Both the position numbers and the translations under genes were made by a program. Shown in pieces: positions 35,814 to 44,484 of a DNA stretch of 64,000 nucleotides. Source of the stretch: Undibacterium_A arcticum (GTDB lineage: Bacteria > Pseudomonadota > Gammaproteobacteria > Burkholderiales > Burkholderiaceae_D); NCBI RefSeq assembly GCF_042660705.1, contig NZ_JBHSUQ010000001.1. One strand, given 5' to 3'. The stretch's first letter is position 1. Each line of letters starts with the position of its first letter. Under the pieces are notes generated by a model. It searched no databases, had not been told where the DNA came from, and saw nothing but the letters and a program-made list of their open reading frames with translations.

Positions 35814-35839
35814 TTGCCCTCCATCTGCACGGAGGGCAA
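35814..35839 (-). terminator. Possible terminator after sbp
   Basis: Nine-base-pair stem TTGCCCTCC/GGAGGGCAA with an eight-base loop, 40 bases after the sbp stop. No clean T run follows, so it is only a candidate. Confidence 0.4.
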
Positions 35840-35878
35840 AGTTAGCCGAAATGTCCAGAAATCCGTTTTAAATACCCG

Positions 35879-36907
35879 CTATTTCTGCCCCGGCGCGTAC
35901 ACCTGGTCGAACACCCCACCATCGGCGAAATGCGTTTTCTGCGCCTGGGTCCAGTTGCCTGCGATCTCGCTGAGCGTGACCAATTTGATTTTGGGGAACT
36001 GCGCCGCGTACTTTTGCGCGATCTGGTCGGAAGTCGGCCGGTAATAATTCTTGGCCGCAATTTCCTGCCCTTCATCGCTGTACAGGTATTGCAAGTAAGC
36101 CTCCGCCAGCTTGCGGGTACCGCGCTTGTCGACCACCTTGTCCACCACCGCGACCGGCGGCTCGGCCAGGATGCTGAGCGACGGCGCGACGATCTGCACC
36201 TTGTCCGGACCGAGTTCCTTGATCGCGAGGATCGCCTCGTTCTCCCACGCGATCAGCACGTCGCCGATGCCACGCTCGACGAAGGTGGTGGTCGCGCCGC
36301 GTGCGCCGGAATCGAGCACCGGCACGTTCTTGTACAACTTGCGAATGAACTCTTTCGCGCTCGCTTCATTGCCGCCCGGCTGCTTCAACGCATAGGCCCA
36401 GGCGGCCAGATGGTTCCAGCGCGCGCCGCCCGAGGTCTTCGGGTTCGGCGTGATGACGGCCACGCCCGGCTTGACCAGATCGTTCCAGTCCTTGATCCCT
36501 TTCGGATTGCCCTTGCGGACCAGGAACACGATGGTGGACGCATACGGCGTGCTGTTGTGCGGCAACCGCGCCTGCCAGTCCTTCGCCAGCAGCCCGCGCT
36601 CAGCGATTGCATCGACGTCATACGCCAGTGCCAGCGTGACCACGTCGGCATCGAGGCCGTCGATCACCGAACGCGCCTGTTTGCCGGAGCCGCCATGCGA
36701 TTGCTTGACCTTCAGATCGTCGCCGGTTTTCGCCTTCCATTGCTTGGCGAAGGCTTGATTGAAATCCTGATACAACTCGCGGGTCGGATCGTAGGAGACA
36801 TTCAGCAGCGAGGTGTCGGCCGCCCGCGAACGCGGGGCCGCTAGCAGACCGACTGCAGTCACGGTGGCGGCCAGCACGGCCAATTGGATCAGTTTCTTGG
36901 ACAGCAT
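35879..36907 (-). CDS. sbp: Sulfate-binding periplasmic protein Sbp
   Basis: A 342-residue substrate-binding protein with a cleavable signal (VLAATVTAVGLLAAPRSRA-A) and the family segments LLNVSYDPTRELYQDFNQAF, SHGGSGKQARSVIDGLDADVV, NPKTSGGARW and GDVLIAWENEA. It delivers sulfate to CysTWA, whose genes are 25 kb away at 7.9-10.8 kb on the same strand. It stands alone here, flanked by ribA and a gene-poor gap. Confidence 0.93.
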   Translation of the reverse strand: MLSKKLIQLAVLAATVTAVGLLAAPRSRAADTSLLNVSYDPTRELYQDFNQAFAKQWKAKTGDDLKVKQSHGGSGKQARSVIDGLDADVVTLALAYDVDAIAERGLLAKDWQARLPHNSTPYASTIVFLVRKGNPKGIKDWNDLVKPGVAVITPNPKTSGGARWNHLAAWAYALKQPGGNEASAKEFIRKLYKNVPVLDSGARGATTTFVERGIGDVLIAWENEAILAIKELGPDKVQIVAPSLSILAEPPVAVVDKVVDKRGTRKLAEAYLQYLYSDEGQEIAAKNYYRPTSDQIAQKYAAQFPKIKLVTLSEIAGNWTQAQKTHFADGGVFDQVYAPGQK

Positions 36908-37123
36908 CTACATTTCCCCTTGATTCATTGCGAGTTCGGAATATGTAGGGTACGGAGGTGGGAGCCGCAAGAGAACGAATGCTTTCGTGGTTTGATATGC
37001 GGAATGTGTATATCGAGGGCGAAATCCTATGCGGCATATCCCCGGGCTAAAATGCGCCGGGACCGGCTCTTGGCTGAAAGAAGTTACCGAACACGAAATA
37101 CCCCACTACGTCGGGTTTCGTTT

Positions 37124-37737
37124 TCACACCGCGCCGGCCATCAAATAGACGCCACAAGCAGCGATTCCGCCACCGAGCAGACGCAATGCGTTCGATGCCA
37201 GTCTGCTGTTACCAAATGCGCTGGCAGACAAACCAATCAAATGCAGCAAAGCGGTCGCCACAATGAATCCGGCACCGTAAAAACCTGCCGCGGCCTGACG
37301 CGGCAATTCCGCGCCGTGGGCATAACCATGCACCACTGCGAATGCGGCAACCAGCGCAGCGGCCAGCCGGGTCGGCACACGTACCGCACAGGCGATCAAC
37401 ACGCCGAGCACGGTGACCGATGTGGCGATGCCGATTTCAAAACCCGGCAAGTCGACGCCCATGAAACCCGGCACAGCACCCGCGACCATGATCAGTGGAA
37501 ATGTTAGCGGCAACACCCATTTGGCATTGCCCTTCATCTGTGCGGCCCAGATACCTACCGCAATCATCGCCAGCAAATGATCGAGGCCGGAAAATGGATG
37601 CGCAAATCCAGCACGCAAACCGATTGCGTCATGCGCACCGATGTGGGCAAAGGCCGGGCTGGCGCCAAGACATAGCAGGCCAAACGTGGTCAGACGGACG
37701 CCAACTTTGGCAACATTATTTGTGAACGATGCGACAT
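37124..37737 (-). CDS. ureJ: HupE/UreJ-family membrane protein, frameshifted
   Basis: A polytopic membrane protein of the HupE/UreJ family, thought to help nickel supply for urease. The C-terminal 164 residues (AGFAHPFSGLDHLLAMIAVG, VVHGYAHGAELP, GLLHLIG-like helices) are in one frame. The N-terminal signal/helix (RLTTFGLLCLGASPAFAHIG) continues in that frame, but its ATG (37737, with AAGGAG upstream, MSHRSQIMLPK) is in another. One extra A in the run CCAAAG near 37706 joins them as MLPKVGVRLTTFGLL. It is the last gene of the urea locus. Confidence 0.75.
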
Positions 37738-37848
37738 ATTGTTCTCCTTAAAGCGCAATCAAAGATGGTTTTTTGGTAACTGTCCAGCTCGCAACCAGCA
37801 CTGATTTTAACGATCCCAATATGCCGTTCTTCCTGAGTAGCCGGTCGG

Positions 37849-37963
37849 GCGTATCGAAGGCTGTGCAGCCTTCGATACGCTCCCTTCGATACGCTTCGCT
37901 ACTCAGGGCGAACGGACCTACTCAGGGCAAACGGATCTACTCAGGGCGAACGGACTTTGTGTA
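37849..37963. repeat. REP-like element: perfect 32-bp hairpin and 18-bp direct repeats
   Basis: A perfect inverted repeat GCGTATCGAAGGCTG-TG-CAGCCTTCGATACGC (37849-37880) is followed by three copies of CTACTCAGGGCGAACGGA at an 18-base period. This combination matches intergenic repeats widespread in betaproteobacteria. It lies between ureJ and ureG. Confidence 0.8.
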
Positions 37964-38035
37964 CCAATCATTCACCCCTTCAGCACAGGCTGAATAATTA
38001 CGTTTTTGTTGATCAAGCAAATACGAATGGGATTT

Positions 38036-38663
38036 CTACACGCCGTGTGCCTGGTCCAGCAAACCCTGTTTGCGGATGAATTCGATCACTGTTTGGACGC
38101 CATCGCCGGTCCGCAAATTGGTGAATACAAACGGCCGCTCACCACGCATGCGTTTCGCGTCAGTCGCCATCACGCCCAGATCCGCGCCGACATAGGGCGC
38201 CAGATCGGTCTTGTTGATGATCAGCAGATCGGATCGCGTAATGCCGGGCCCGCCCTTGCGCGGGATCTTCTCGCCACCGGCGACGTCGATCACATAAATG
38301 GTCAGGTCCGACAACTCGGGACTGAACGTCGCGGCCAGATTGTCGCCGCCGGATTCGATCAGAATCAAATCGAGGTTGGGAAAATCGGCGCACATGCGGG
38401 CAATCGCCTCCAGGTTGATCGACGCGTCTTCACGGATCGCCGTGTGGGCAACCACCGGTCTCGACACCCATCAAGCGTTCCGCCGGCAGCGCATCGGCGC
38501 GCAGCAGGATTTCCATGTCTTCCTTGGTGTAGATATCGTTGGTGATGACAGCCATATCGTATTGGTCGCGCATCGCTTTGCACAGCATTTCGCACAAAGC
38601 GGTCTTGCCGGAACCGACTGGGCCGCCGATGCCGACGCGTAGGGGATTGGATGGGTTGTTCAT
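38036..38663 (-). CDS. ureG: Urease accessory GTPase UreG, frameshifted
   Basis: UreG hydrolyses GTP to drive nickel insertion into apourease. Start MNNPSNPLRVGIGGPVGSGKTALC holds the P-loop; then AVITNDIYTKEDMEIL and the nickel-binding CPH. The frame breaks after GVETGGCPH, where GDP follows instead of TAIREDASINLEAI in the next frame. The minus strand reads CACACGG where CACACACGG would give CPHTAIRED: loss of one AC unit of a dinucleotide repeat at 38442-38446. The rest (LILIESGGDNLAATFSPEL, IINKTDLAPYVGAD) is intact. As written the protein is truncated at about 77 residues. Confidence 0.9.
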
Positions 38664-38766
38664 GGGCCTGTGGATTGAAAATTGAAAAAATAAGAGTGGG
38701 CAGCGGCGTACTGGTCCGGGTGATTTATGGGTGAGGACTCATGACCAATGATTCATGACCAACGAT

Positions 38767-39447
38767 TCATGACCGATATAGCCGGCTGTATTGCACTTCA
38801 TGCTGCATCGACAGCAACGACAGGCCGGGTGACCAGTTCGATAATTCGTCATCGGTCAGTTGTTGCGCCTGCTGCGCGCAAGCTTCCAGTTCTGGCCGCA
38901 GCGATAACAATAAGCGCTGGCCGGCTACCTGGCCTAGCGGCACCGATTTGACGCAGACCAGCACCTGATTTTCAGCCAACGAAAAGAGCATCCCGAGCAG
39001 CGCCGCATCGTGCGGCACATCGAGCGCAACGGCGGCGCAGGCCAGTGCGGTCGGCAGCGGGATCTCGGCCTGACTTTGTAAAATTCCCAGCAAGCTCGCA
39101 TCGGCGATCTGCAAATCCGCCACCAGCTTAGCCAGCGAATAACCCATCTGAATCGTTTCTGCGCGAAATTCAAAGGTGTCGCGGGCAGCGACAAAACGTT
39201 CGGTCCAGTCGCTCACCGCCTGTTGATCGCGTGCAGCAAAGGCCCGCAACAAGCGCCATAAAATTGGCGCGTCGAAAACCGCGACCACATGCCGCAGTTG
39301 ATCGACAATCCAGCGCCGCGCCGAACCATCGTTGTTGACCATGCCGTTTTCGATCGCCACTTCCAGACCTTGGGAGTAACTGTACGCACCGATCGGCAGC
39401 GATGGGCTGGCGAGTTGAAGCAGATGAATGAGAGCGGCCGATTGCAT
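38767..39447 (-). CDS. ureF: Urease accessory protein UreF
   Basis: UreF bridges UreD/H and UreG in nickel delivery. All-helical, about 226 residues, with SPSLPIGAYSYSQGLEVAIE, FVAARDTFEFRAETIQMGYS and LSLLSMQHEVQYSRLYRS. The open frame extends far upstream, but the ATG at 39447 (MQSAALIHLLQLASPSLP) is the family start. It follows ureE by 14 bases and precedes ureG. Confidence 0.93.
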   Translation of the reverse strand: MQSAALIHLLQLASPSLPIGAYSYSQGLEVAIENGMVNNDGSARRWIVDQLRHVVAVFDAPILWRLLRAFAARDQQAVSDWTERFVAARDTFEFRAETIQMGYSLAKLVADLQIADASLLGILQSQAEIPLPTALACAAVALDVPHDAALLGMLFSLAENQVLVCVKSVPLGQVAGQRLLLSLRPELEACAQQAQQLTDDELSNWSPGLSLLSMQHEVQYSRLYRS

Positions 39448-39461
39448 GCGATTTAGGCTGC

Positions 39462-39997
39462 TTACTTGGGGTCGGACGGTCGGTGGATTTTTTGCCGCAG
39501 CGGGATCGGGGCCAGTGGGTTGTTCGGATGGCCGTCGCCAGCTTCGCCGTGGTGGTGATGGCCGCCGCCCTGATAAGCGCCAGATTCCGGTTCGAAGGCG
39601 GCGCTCTCCTCGGTCACGCTTGCGCCCAGTCCTTCCAGCATCTCCTTGAGGACGCTGTCCTTGCGGATGCGCAGAAATCCGCTGGTGGCATCGCCGCCGA
39701 CTTGCGCTTGGGTGTGTCGATTGCCGAGGTGAAACGCGCAACGCAGCAGGTCGCGTGGCGTCGGGCAGTCGACCCGATATGTAGGCTCGTGGGCAGCGAC
39801 GATCTGCACCACGCGGCCGTCATCGCCCTTGAGCAGATCGCCATCACGCAATACCGTGCCGCGCACGGTGAACACTGCGACCTCCTCGCCCGAAGTCAAG
39901 GTGGCGCGCTGGCGGCTTTTTCACGCAGATCGTAGGGCAAGACGAGCTGGCCGCTGATGGATTCTGCCTGTTCAATTTTGGTGTGGAGTGTCAGCAT
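39462..39997 (-). CDS. ureE: Urease metallochaperone UreE, frameshifted
   Basis: UreE carries nickel to the urease complex. The body (TSGEEVAVFTVRGTVLRDGD, VVQIVAAHEPTYRV, RCAFHLGNRHTQAQV) ends in a His-rich nickel-binding tail (GGGHHHHGEAGDGHP). The true start ATG at 39997 (MLTLHTKIEQAESISGQLVL) is in another frame and joins after LREK. Inserting one A into the five-A run at 39917-39921 reads EKSRQRATLTSGEEV, the normal sequence. So the break is a single-base loss in a homopolymer. It precedes ureF by 14 bases. Confidence 0.9.
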
Positions 39998-40342
39998 TTT
40001 GATGTGGTTATTTGCTCGATATAAAACAGTTTATTTTGATAGCTATTCAGGCTGCTATGTATGCGCATTCAATTACGTTTGATTTTCCCTCCTCTCCTTC
40101 GACAAGCTCAGGACATGCTTGCAGGGGGAGGGTTAGGTGGGGTACAAAGCTTGATCGAGCGCATCGATATTTCGACCGTTCGACCCCCATCCCAGCCTTC
40201 CCCCTGCCAGGGGGAAGGAGCGTTCGTAGCGAGCTGAATAATTACTTATTTTTATAAAAACATGGGAGTATATGCATATTTACTACATTTTCCGCACGTA
40301 TTTATTGACATAAATAAATATACATACCGTAGTATATTTTCC
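39998..40342. repeat. REP-like intergenic element between ureC and ureE
   Basis: No gene. The stretch includes the widespread motif CTTCGACAAGCTCAGGACA near 40097, G-rich and C-rich inverted blocks, and a perfect 11-bp hairpin with a one-base loop at 40196-40218 (CCTTCCCCCTG and its complement). The last 85 bases are AT-rich. It splits ureC from ureE inside the operon. Confidence 0.7.
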
Positions 40343-42076
40343 TCAAAAAAGGAAATAGCGCTGCGCCATCGGCAACACCTGGGCCGGTTCGCACACCAGC
40401 AATTCTCCATCGGCACGCACTTCATAGGTTTCCGGATCGACTTCCATCTGCGGCGCCAGATCATTGTGAATCATGTCGCTCTTGCGCAAGTGCCGCGTAT
40501 TCTTGACCGCGATCAGCGACTTGTTCAGCTTCAATTGCTCGCCGATACCACGGTCGAGGGCGGCTTGCGAGACAAAGGTAAATGATTTTTTCAAGCCGCC
40601 GCCAAAGGCACCGAACATCATGCGGTAATGCACCGGCTGCGGTGTCGGGATCGAGGCATTGGGGTCACCCATTTGCGCGGCGGCGATCATGCCACCTTTC
40701 AAGATCATCGATGGCTTGACGCCGAAAAATGCCGGTTTCCACAACACGATGTCGGCGATCTTGCCCACTTCGAGCGAACCGACCACGTGCGAAATGCCAT
40801 GGGTGATCGCCGGGTTGATGGTGTACTTGGCGATGTAACGCTTGGCGCGGAAGTTGTCATTCCTGGAATTTTCCTGCGCAGCAGAACCGGACTTCGCGTG
40901 GGAAGGTGGCCTGAGCCAGCCTCTTTGGGTTTTCATCTTGTGCGCGGTTTGCCAGGTGCGCATGATGACTTCGCCGACCCGCCCCATGGCTTGCGAATCG
41001 GACGACATCATGCTGATTGCACCGAGGTCATGCAGGATGTCTTCGGCCGCGATGGTTTCGCGCCGGATGCGCGATTCGGCAAAGGCAATGTCTTCCGCAA
41101 TCGCCGGATCGAGGTGATGACACACCATCAGCATGTCCAGATGTTCGTCCAGCGTGTTAACGGTGTAAGGCCGGGTCGGGTTGGTCGAGGATGGCAGCAC
41201 ATTGCCCTGCCCCACGGCTGCGATGATGTCGGGCGCATGGCCGCCGCCGGCGCCTTCGGTGTGGAAGGTATGAATGGTGCGATCCTTGAACGCGGCCAGC
41301 GTGTGTTCCAGGAAGCCGCCTTCGTTGAGCGTGTCGGAATGGATCGCCACTTGCACGTCCATCCGGTCCGCCACCGACAGGCAATTATCAATCGCGGCGG
41401 GTGTCGTGCCCCAGTCTTCGTGCAGCTTCAGGCCAATCGCGCCGGCATTGACTTGCTCGACCAAAGGCGTGGGCAGGCTGACATTGCCTTTGCCAAGAAA
41501 CCCGAGATTCATCGGGAAGGCGTCGGCTGCCATCAGCATCGAATGCAAATGCCACGGCCCCGGCGTGCACGTCGTGGCGGCAGTGCCGACGGCGGGCCCG
41601 GTACCGCCGCCCAGCATGGTGGTCACGCCCGACATCAGCGCTTCTTCGATCTGCTGCGGGCAGATGAAGTGGATATGCGAATCGATCCCGCCAGCGGTGA
41701 CGATCATGCCTTCGCCGGCGATGATTTCGGTCGCGCCGCCGATGGCCATCGTGACGTTGGATTGAATGTCGGGATTGCCTGCCTTGCCGATGGCGGCGAG
41801 CAAGCCATTCTTCAGGCCGATATCGGCTTTGACGATGCCCCAATGGTCGAGGATCACGGCGTTGGTAATGACCGTATCCATCACGTCGGCATGGTTGCGC
41901 TGCGACTGGCCCATGCCGTCGCGGATCACTTTTCCACCGCCGAATTTGACTTCCTCGCCGTAGGTGGCGAAGTCCTTTTCAATCTCGATGAAGAGTTCGG
42001 TATCGGCCAGGCGGATGCGGTCGCCTGTGGTGGGGCCGAACATCTCGGCATAGGCTTGGCGAGAAATTTTGCTCAA
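40343..42076 (-). CDS. ureC: Urease alpha subunit UreC
   Basis: Catalytic subunit with the dinuclear nickel centre. Residue numbering matches the reference exactly: His134 and His136 (HIHF), carbamylated Lys217 (GLKLHEDWG), His246 (AIHSDTLNE), His272, flap Cys319 and His320 (VCHHLD), and Asp360 (SSDSQAMG). So the site is complete. The start is a TTG at 42076 overlapping the ureB stop as TTGA, with GGGAG eight bases upstream. Residues 387-404 (WLRPPSHAKSGSAAQENS) replace a loop that is usually about 11 residues shorter. Length 577. Follows ureA-ureB in the operon. Confidence 0.96.
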   Translation of the reverse strand: MSKISRQAYAEMFGPTTGDRIRLADTELFIEIEKDFATYGEEVKFGGGKVIRDGMGQSQRNHADVMDTVITNAVILDHWGIVKADIGLKNGLLAAIGKAGNPDIQSNVTMAIGGATEIIAGEGMIVTAGGIDSHIHFICPQQIEEALMSGVTTMLGGGTGPAVGTAATTCTPGPWHLHSMLMAADAFPMNLGFLGKGNVSLPTPLVEQVNAGAIGLKLHEDWGTTPAAIDNCLSVADRMDVQVAIHSDTLNEGGFLEHTLAAFKDRTIHTFHTEGAGGGHAPDIIAAVGQGNVLPSSTNPTRPYTVNTLDEHLDMLMVCHHLDPAIAEDIAFAESRIRRETIAAEDILHDLGAISMMSSDSQAMGRVGEVIMRTWQTAHKMKTQRGWLRPPSHAKSGSAAQENSRNDNFRAKRYIAKYTINPAITHGISHVVGSLEVGKIADIVLWKPAFFGVKPSMILKGGMIAAAQMGDPNASIPTPQPVHYRMMFGAFGGGLKKSFTFVSQAALDRGIGEQLKLNKSLIAVKNTRHLRKSDMIHNDLAPQMEVDPETYEVRADGELLVCEPAQVLPMAQRYFLF

Positions 42077-42405
42077 GATTTTGCTCCCTTCAGGTCCTTG
42101 TCGAGTGCGCCCATCACCTTGGCGTTGAAGCCGTAGACCACGCGATCGCCACCCAGGTCGACCAGTTCGATGGTGCGTTGCTGGCCGGGCTCAAACCTGA
42201 CTGCCGTACCGGCGGCGATGTTGAGCCGCATGCCGTAAGCAAGCGCGCGCTCAAACTGCAAAGCTGGATTGGTTTCGAAAAAATGGAAGTGCGAGCCCAC
42301 CTGAATCGGCCGGTCGCCGCTATTGGCCACCGTCACCGTGGTCGTCCGCATTCCGACATTGAGTTCGATGTCGCCGGGTTCAAGCAGCATTTCACCTGGG
42401 ATCAT
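42073..42405 (-). CDS. ureB: Urease beta subunit UreB
   Basis: A 110-residue beta subunit with the family start MIPGEMLLEPGDIELN and SHFHFFETNPALQFERALAYG. Its stop overlaps the TTG start of ureC. It follows ureA by 23 bases, and both are needed for the (alpha-beta-gamma)3 enzyme. Confidence 0.95.
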   Translation of the reverse strand: MIPGEMLLEPGDIELNVGMRTTTVTVANSGDRPIQVGSHFHFFETNPALQFERALAYGMRLNIAAGTAVRFEPGQQRTIELVDLGGDRVVYGFNAKVMGALDKDLKGAKS

Positions 42406-42428
42406 GGGATGCCTTTATGGAAGACCGT

Positions 42429-42731
42429 TCATGGGATCGGATGGTGGACGGTGACGAGCTTGCTGCCGTCAGGGAAAGTCGCTTCGATTTGTATGTCCGG
42501 GATCATCTCGGCGATGCCGTCCATCACGTCGGCACGCGTCAGGATTTTGGTGCCGTCCGACATCAGTTCGGCCACCGTCTTGCCGTCGCGTGCGCCTTCC
42601 ATGATGGCGGCGGAAATCAGCGCGATTGCTTCAGGATAATTGAGTTTCAGGCCACGTGCCTTGCGCCGTTCTGCCAGCAAGCCGGCAGTGAAGATCAGGA
42701 GCTTGTCTTTTTCTCTTGGGGTCAGATCCAT
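42429..42731 (-). CDS. ureA: Urease gamma subunit UreA
   Basis: A 100-residue gamma subunit: MDLTPREKDKLLIFTAGLLA, RKARGLKLNYPEAIALISAA, MEGARDGKTVAELM and VTVHHPIP at the end. It is complete and typical. It is separated from ureD by a 130-base gap with an inverted repeat. Confidence 0.96.
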   Translation of the reverse strand: MDLTPREKDKLLIFTAGLLAERRKARGLKLNYPEAIALISAAIMEGARDGKTVAELMSDGTKILTRADVMDGIAEMIPDIQIEATFPDGSKLVTVHHPIP

Positions 42732-42757
42732 CTTGTCTCCATCAGCTTTGTAGCCTT

Positions 42758-42833
42758 GTAGGTTGGGCTAACGCTCTATCAGCCCAACATTGCGCGCAGA
42801 ATTTTGGGCTTCGCAAGCTCAGCGCCAACCTAC
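42758..42833. repeat. Inverted repeat (GTAGGTTGG type) between ureA and ureD
   Basis: GTAGGTTGG at 42758-42766 pairs with CCAACCTAC at 42825-42833. An inner pair TTGGGCT/AGCCCAA (42763-42769, 42781-42787) offers an alternative shorter hairpin. This resembles widespread betaproteobacterial intergenic repeats. It might act as an RNA processing or attenuation site in the operon. Confidence 0.65.
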
Positions 42834-42861
42834 GCCTACGTAATCCGGCGCATTAGGTATG

Positions 42862-43767
42862 TTAGGTATTCCAGATGCGCGGCACCACCGCCGCACAAGC
42901 CATCAAGTCCGGTCGAACATGCTGCCACACGCACAGCATCGCACGGCGCGCAATCTCGCTGGAATCGCCCAGATAGCGCGCCACCAGCACGGATTTCAAC
43001 TGGCTGATGCCGAAAGCACCGTCGTTACCGCTGAGCATGTCGACCTCTTGCCGAATCGTGTTCAGTAAAGATGCCGGCAGCGGCTTGCCGACCGCAATCA
43101 GCGTCGCGCACACGGTCTTCCCAGATAAGCCCAATGGGCTGAGCATGGATCCGCTGCCCCCCGCCAGCACTCCCTGCTCCCACCAGATCAGCTTGCTCTC
43201 GCGCCGAATGCTGGTGCGTTGTGACACTTTGCCGCTGGTAAACGACTCGCCCGACGCGGTGCGGCCAAAGCACAATATTTCGCAACCGATGTAGCTGGCG
43301 TCCTTGCCGAGCGCGACTGACTGCGTCAATTGAACCTGCGCTGCATCAAAAAATATGGTTTCTTGCGGCAGCCATTCCAGCTTGGCGCCTGCAGCAATTT
43401 CCAGCCTGATATCCTGACGCGACGTGCGGCCATTCGCCTTGTACCATTTGGCGGCACCGGGCGTGGTGATGAAAGCATGCGCCGCTTGGTCCACCTTCGC
43501 AACCAGCGCCAATTCATCGCCGCCGACCACGCCGCCGGGCGGATGCACCACGATCGCGTGGCATACCCGCGCACCTTCCGGGTACAGCGGTTTTTGCACC
43601 CGCAGCGGGCCGAAGTGGGTCCGTTCGACCAACCGTGTGGTGCCTGCGTCGTCGGCAAAACCCAATACAAGGCGCGCCTGCCAAGTCGACGCGCGCGGCA
43701 AATCAGCCTGCCTATCGGTGCCTGGCAGACCGGTATTTGCAAAATCAGCTGCTTCCTTGAGTTTCAT
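42862..43767 (-). CDS. ureD: Urease accessory protein UreD (UreH)
   Basis: The scaffold that binds apourease and UreF-UreG. Recognisable are ERTHFGPLRVQKPLYPEG, HPPGGVVGGDELAL, ITTPGAAKWYKANG and WLPQETIFFDAAQV, length 301. It follows urtE by eight bases and starts the ure part of the locus. Confidence 0.94.
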   Translation of the reverse strand: MKLKEAADFANTGLPGTDRQADLPRASTWQARLVLGFADDAGTTRLVERTHFGPLRVQKPLYPEGARVCHAIVVHPPGGVVGGDELALVAKVDQAAHAFITTPGAAKWYKANGRTSRQDIRLEIAAGAKLEWLPQETIFFDAAQVQLTQSVALGKDASYIGCEILCFGRTASGESFTSGKVSQRTSIRRESKLIWWEQGVLAGGSGSMLSPLGLSGKTVCATLIAVGKPLPASLLNTIRQEVDMLSGNDGAFGISQLKSVLVARYLGDSSEIARRAMLCVWQHVRPDLMACAAVVPRIWNT

Positions 43768-43774
43768 TCCGAAA

Positions 43775-44473
43775 CTATACCGCCAAGTGCCGCTTCACGT
43801 CCTCACATTCCATCTGGTCATGCGTGCCACTGGCGACTACCTCGCCGCGCGAGAGCACCACAAATTTATCGGCTAGTGCACGCGCAAAATCGAAGTACTG
43901 TTCACACAGCAGAATGCCGATATCGCCGCGTTGTCGCAACAGCCGGATCACGCGCTCGATATCCTTGATGATGGATGGTTGAATCCCTTCGGTCGGCTCG
44001 TCGAGAATGATCAGTTGCGGTTCTGCCAGCAATGCCCGGGCAATCGCCAGCTGTTGCTGTTGGCCACCGGACAGATCGCCGCCACGGCGTTGCAGCATTT
44101 CTTTCAGTACCGGGAACAGTTCATACACTTCGCCCTTGATGGCCGATGCCTTTTTTCCGGACCTGGTCGCCATGCCCATCAAGAGATTTTCCTCGACCGT
44201 CAGGCGGGCAAAAATTTCACGGCCCTGCGGTACGTACGCAATACCCGAGGCAGCGCGTTCGTGTGGTTTGAGTTTGGTGATGTTGCGCCCGTTCAACGTC
44301 ACGCTGCCTTTGGCAACCGGCAACACGCCCATCAGGCATTTGAGCAAAGTCGTTTTGCCGACGCCATTGCGACCCAGCAGAGTCAGGCATTGGCCTTTTT
44401 CGACCGCGAGCGAAACGCCGCGCAGCGTATGCGACGAGCCGTAATACTGGTTTAATTGTTCCACTTGCAGCAT
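43775..44473 (-). CDS. urtE: Urea ABC transporter ATPase UrtE
   Basis: LivF-type ATPase of the urea importer, 232 residues. Walker A GRNGVGKTT, signature LSGGQQQQLAIARALL, Walker B LIILDEPTEGIQPS. The EGIQPS after Walker B and NQYYGSSHTLRGV at the start mark UrtE rather than LivF. Last of five urt genes, eight bases from ureD, so the transporter and enzyme are likely cotranscribed. Confidence 0.95.
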   Translation of the reverse strand: MLQVEQLNQYYGSSHTLRGVSLAVEKGQCLTLLGRNGVGKTTLLKCLMGVLPVAKGSVTLNGRNITKLKPHERAASGIAYVPQGREIFARLTVEENLLMGMATRSGKKASAIKGEVYELFPVLKEMLQRRGGDLSGGQQQQLAIARALLAEPQLIILDEPTEGIQPSIIKDIERVIRLLRQRGDIGILLCEQYFDFARALADKFVVLSRGEVVASGTHDQMECEDVKRHLAV

Positions 44474-44484
44474 GGTAATTTGCC

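Noticed and set aside
37849..37963. Short direct repeats considered as a CRISPR array
   Set aside because: Repeats are directly adjacent with no spacers, and no cas gene is in the window.
40628..42136. A 502-codon plus-strand open frame opposite ureC
   Set aside because: It is antisense to a fully conserved ureC, has His/Arg-rich composition typical of reverse-complement shadows, and no ribosome-binding site.
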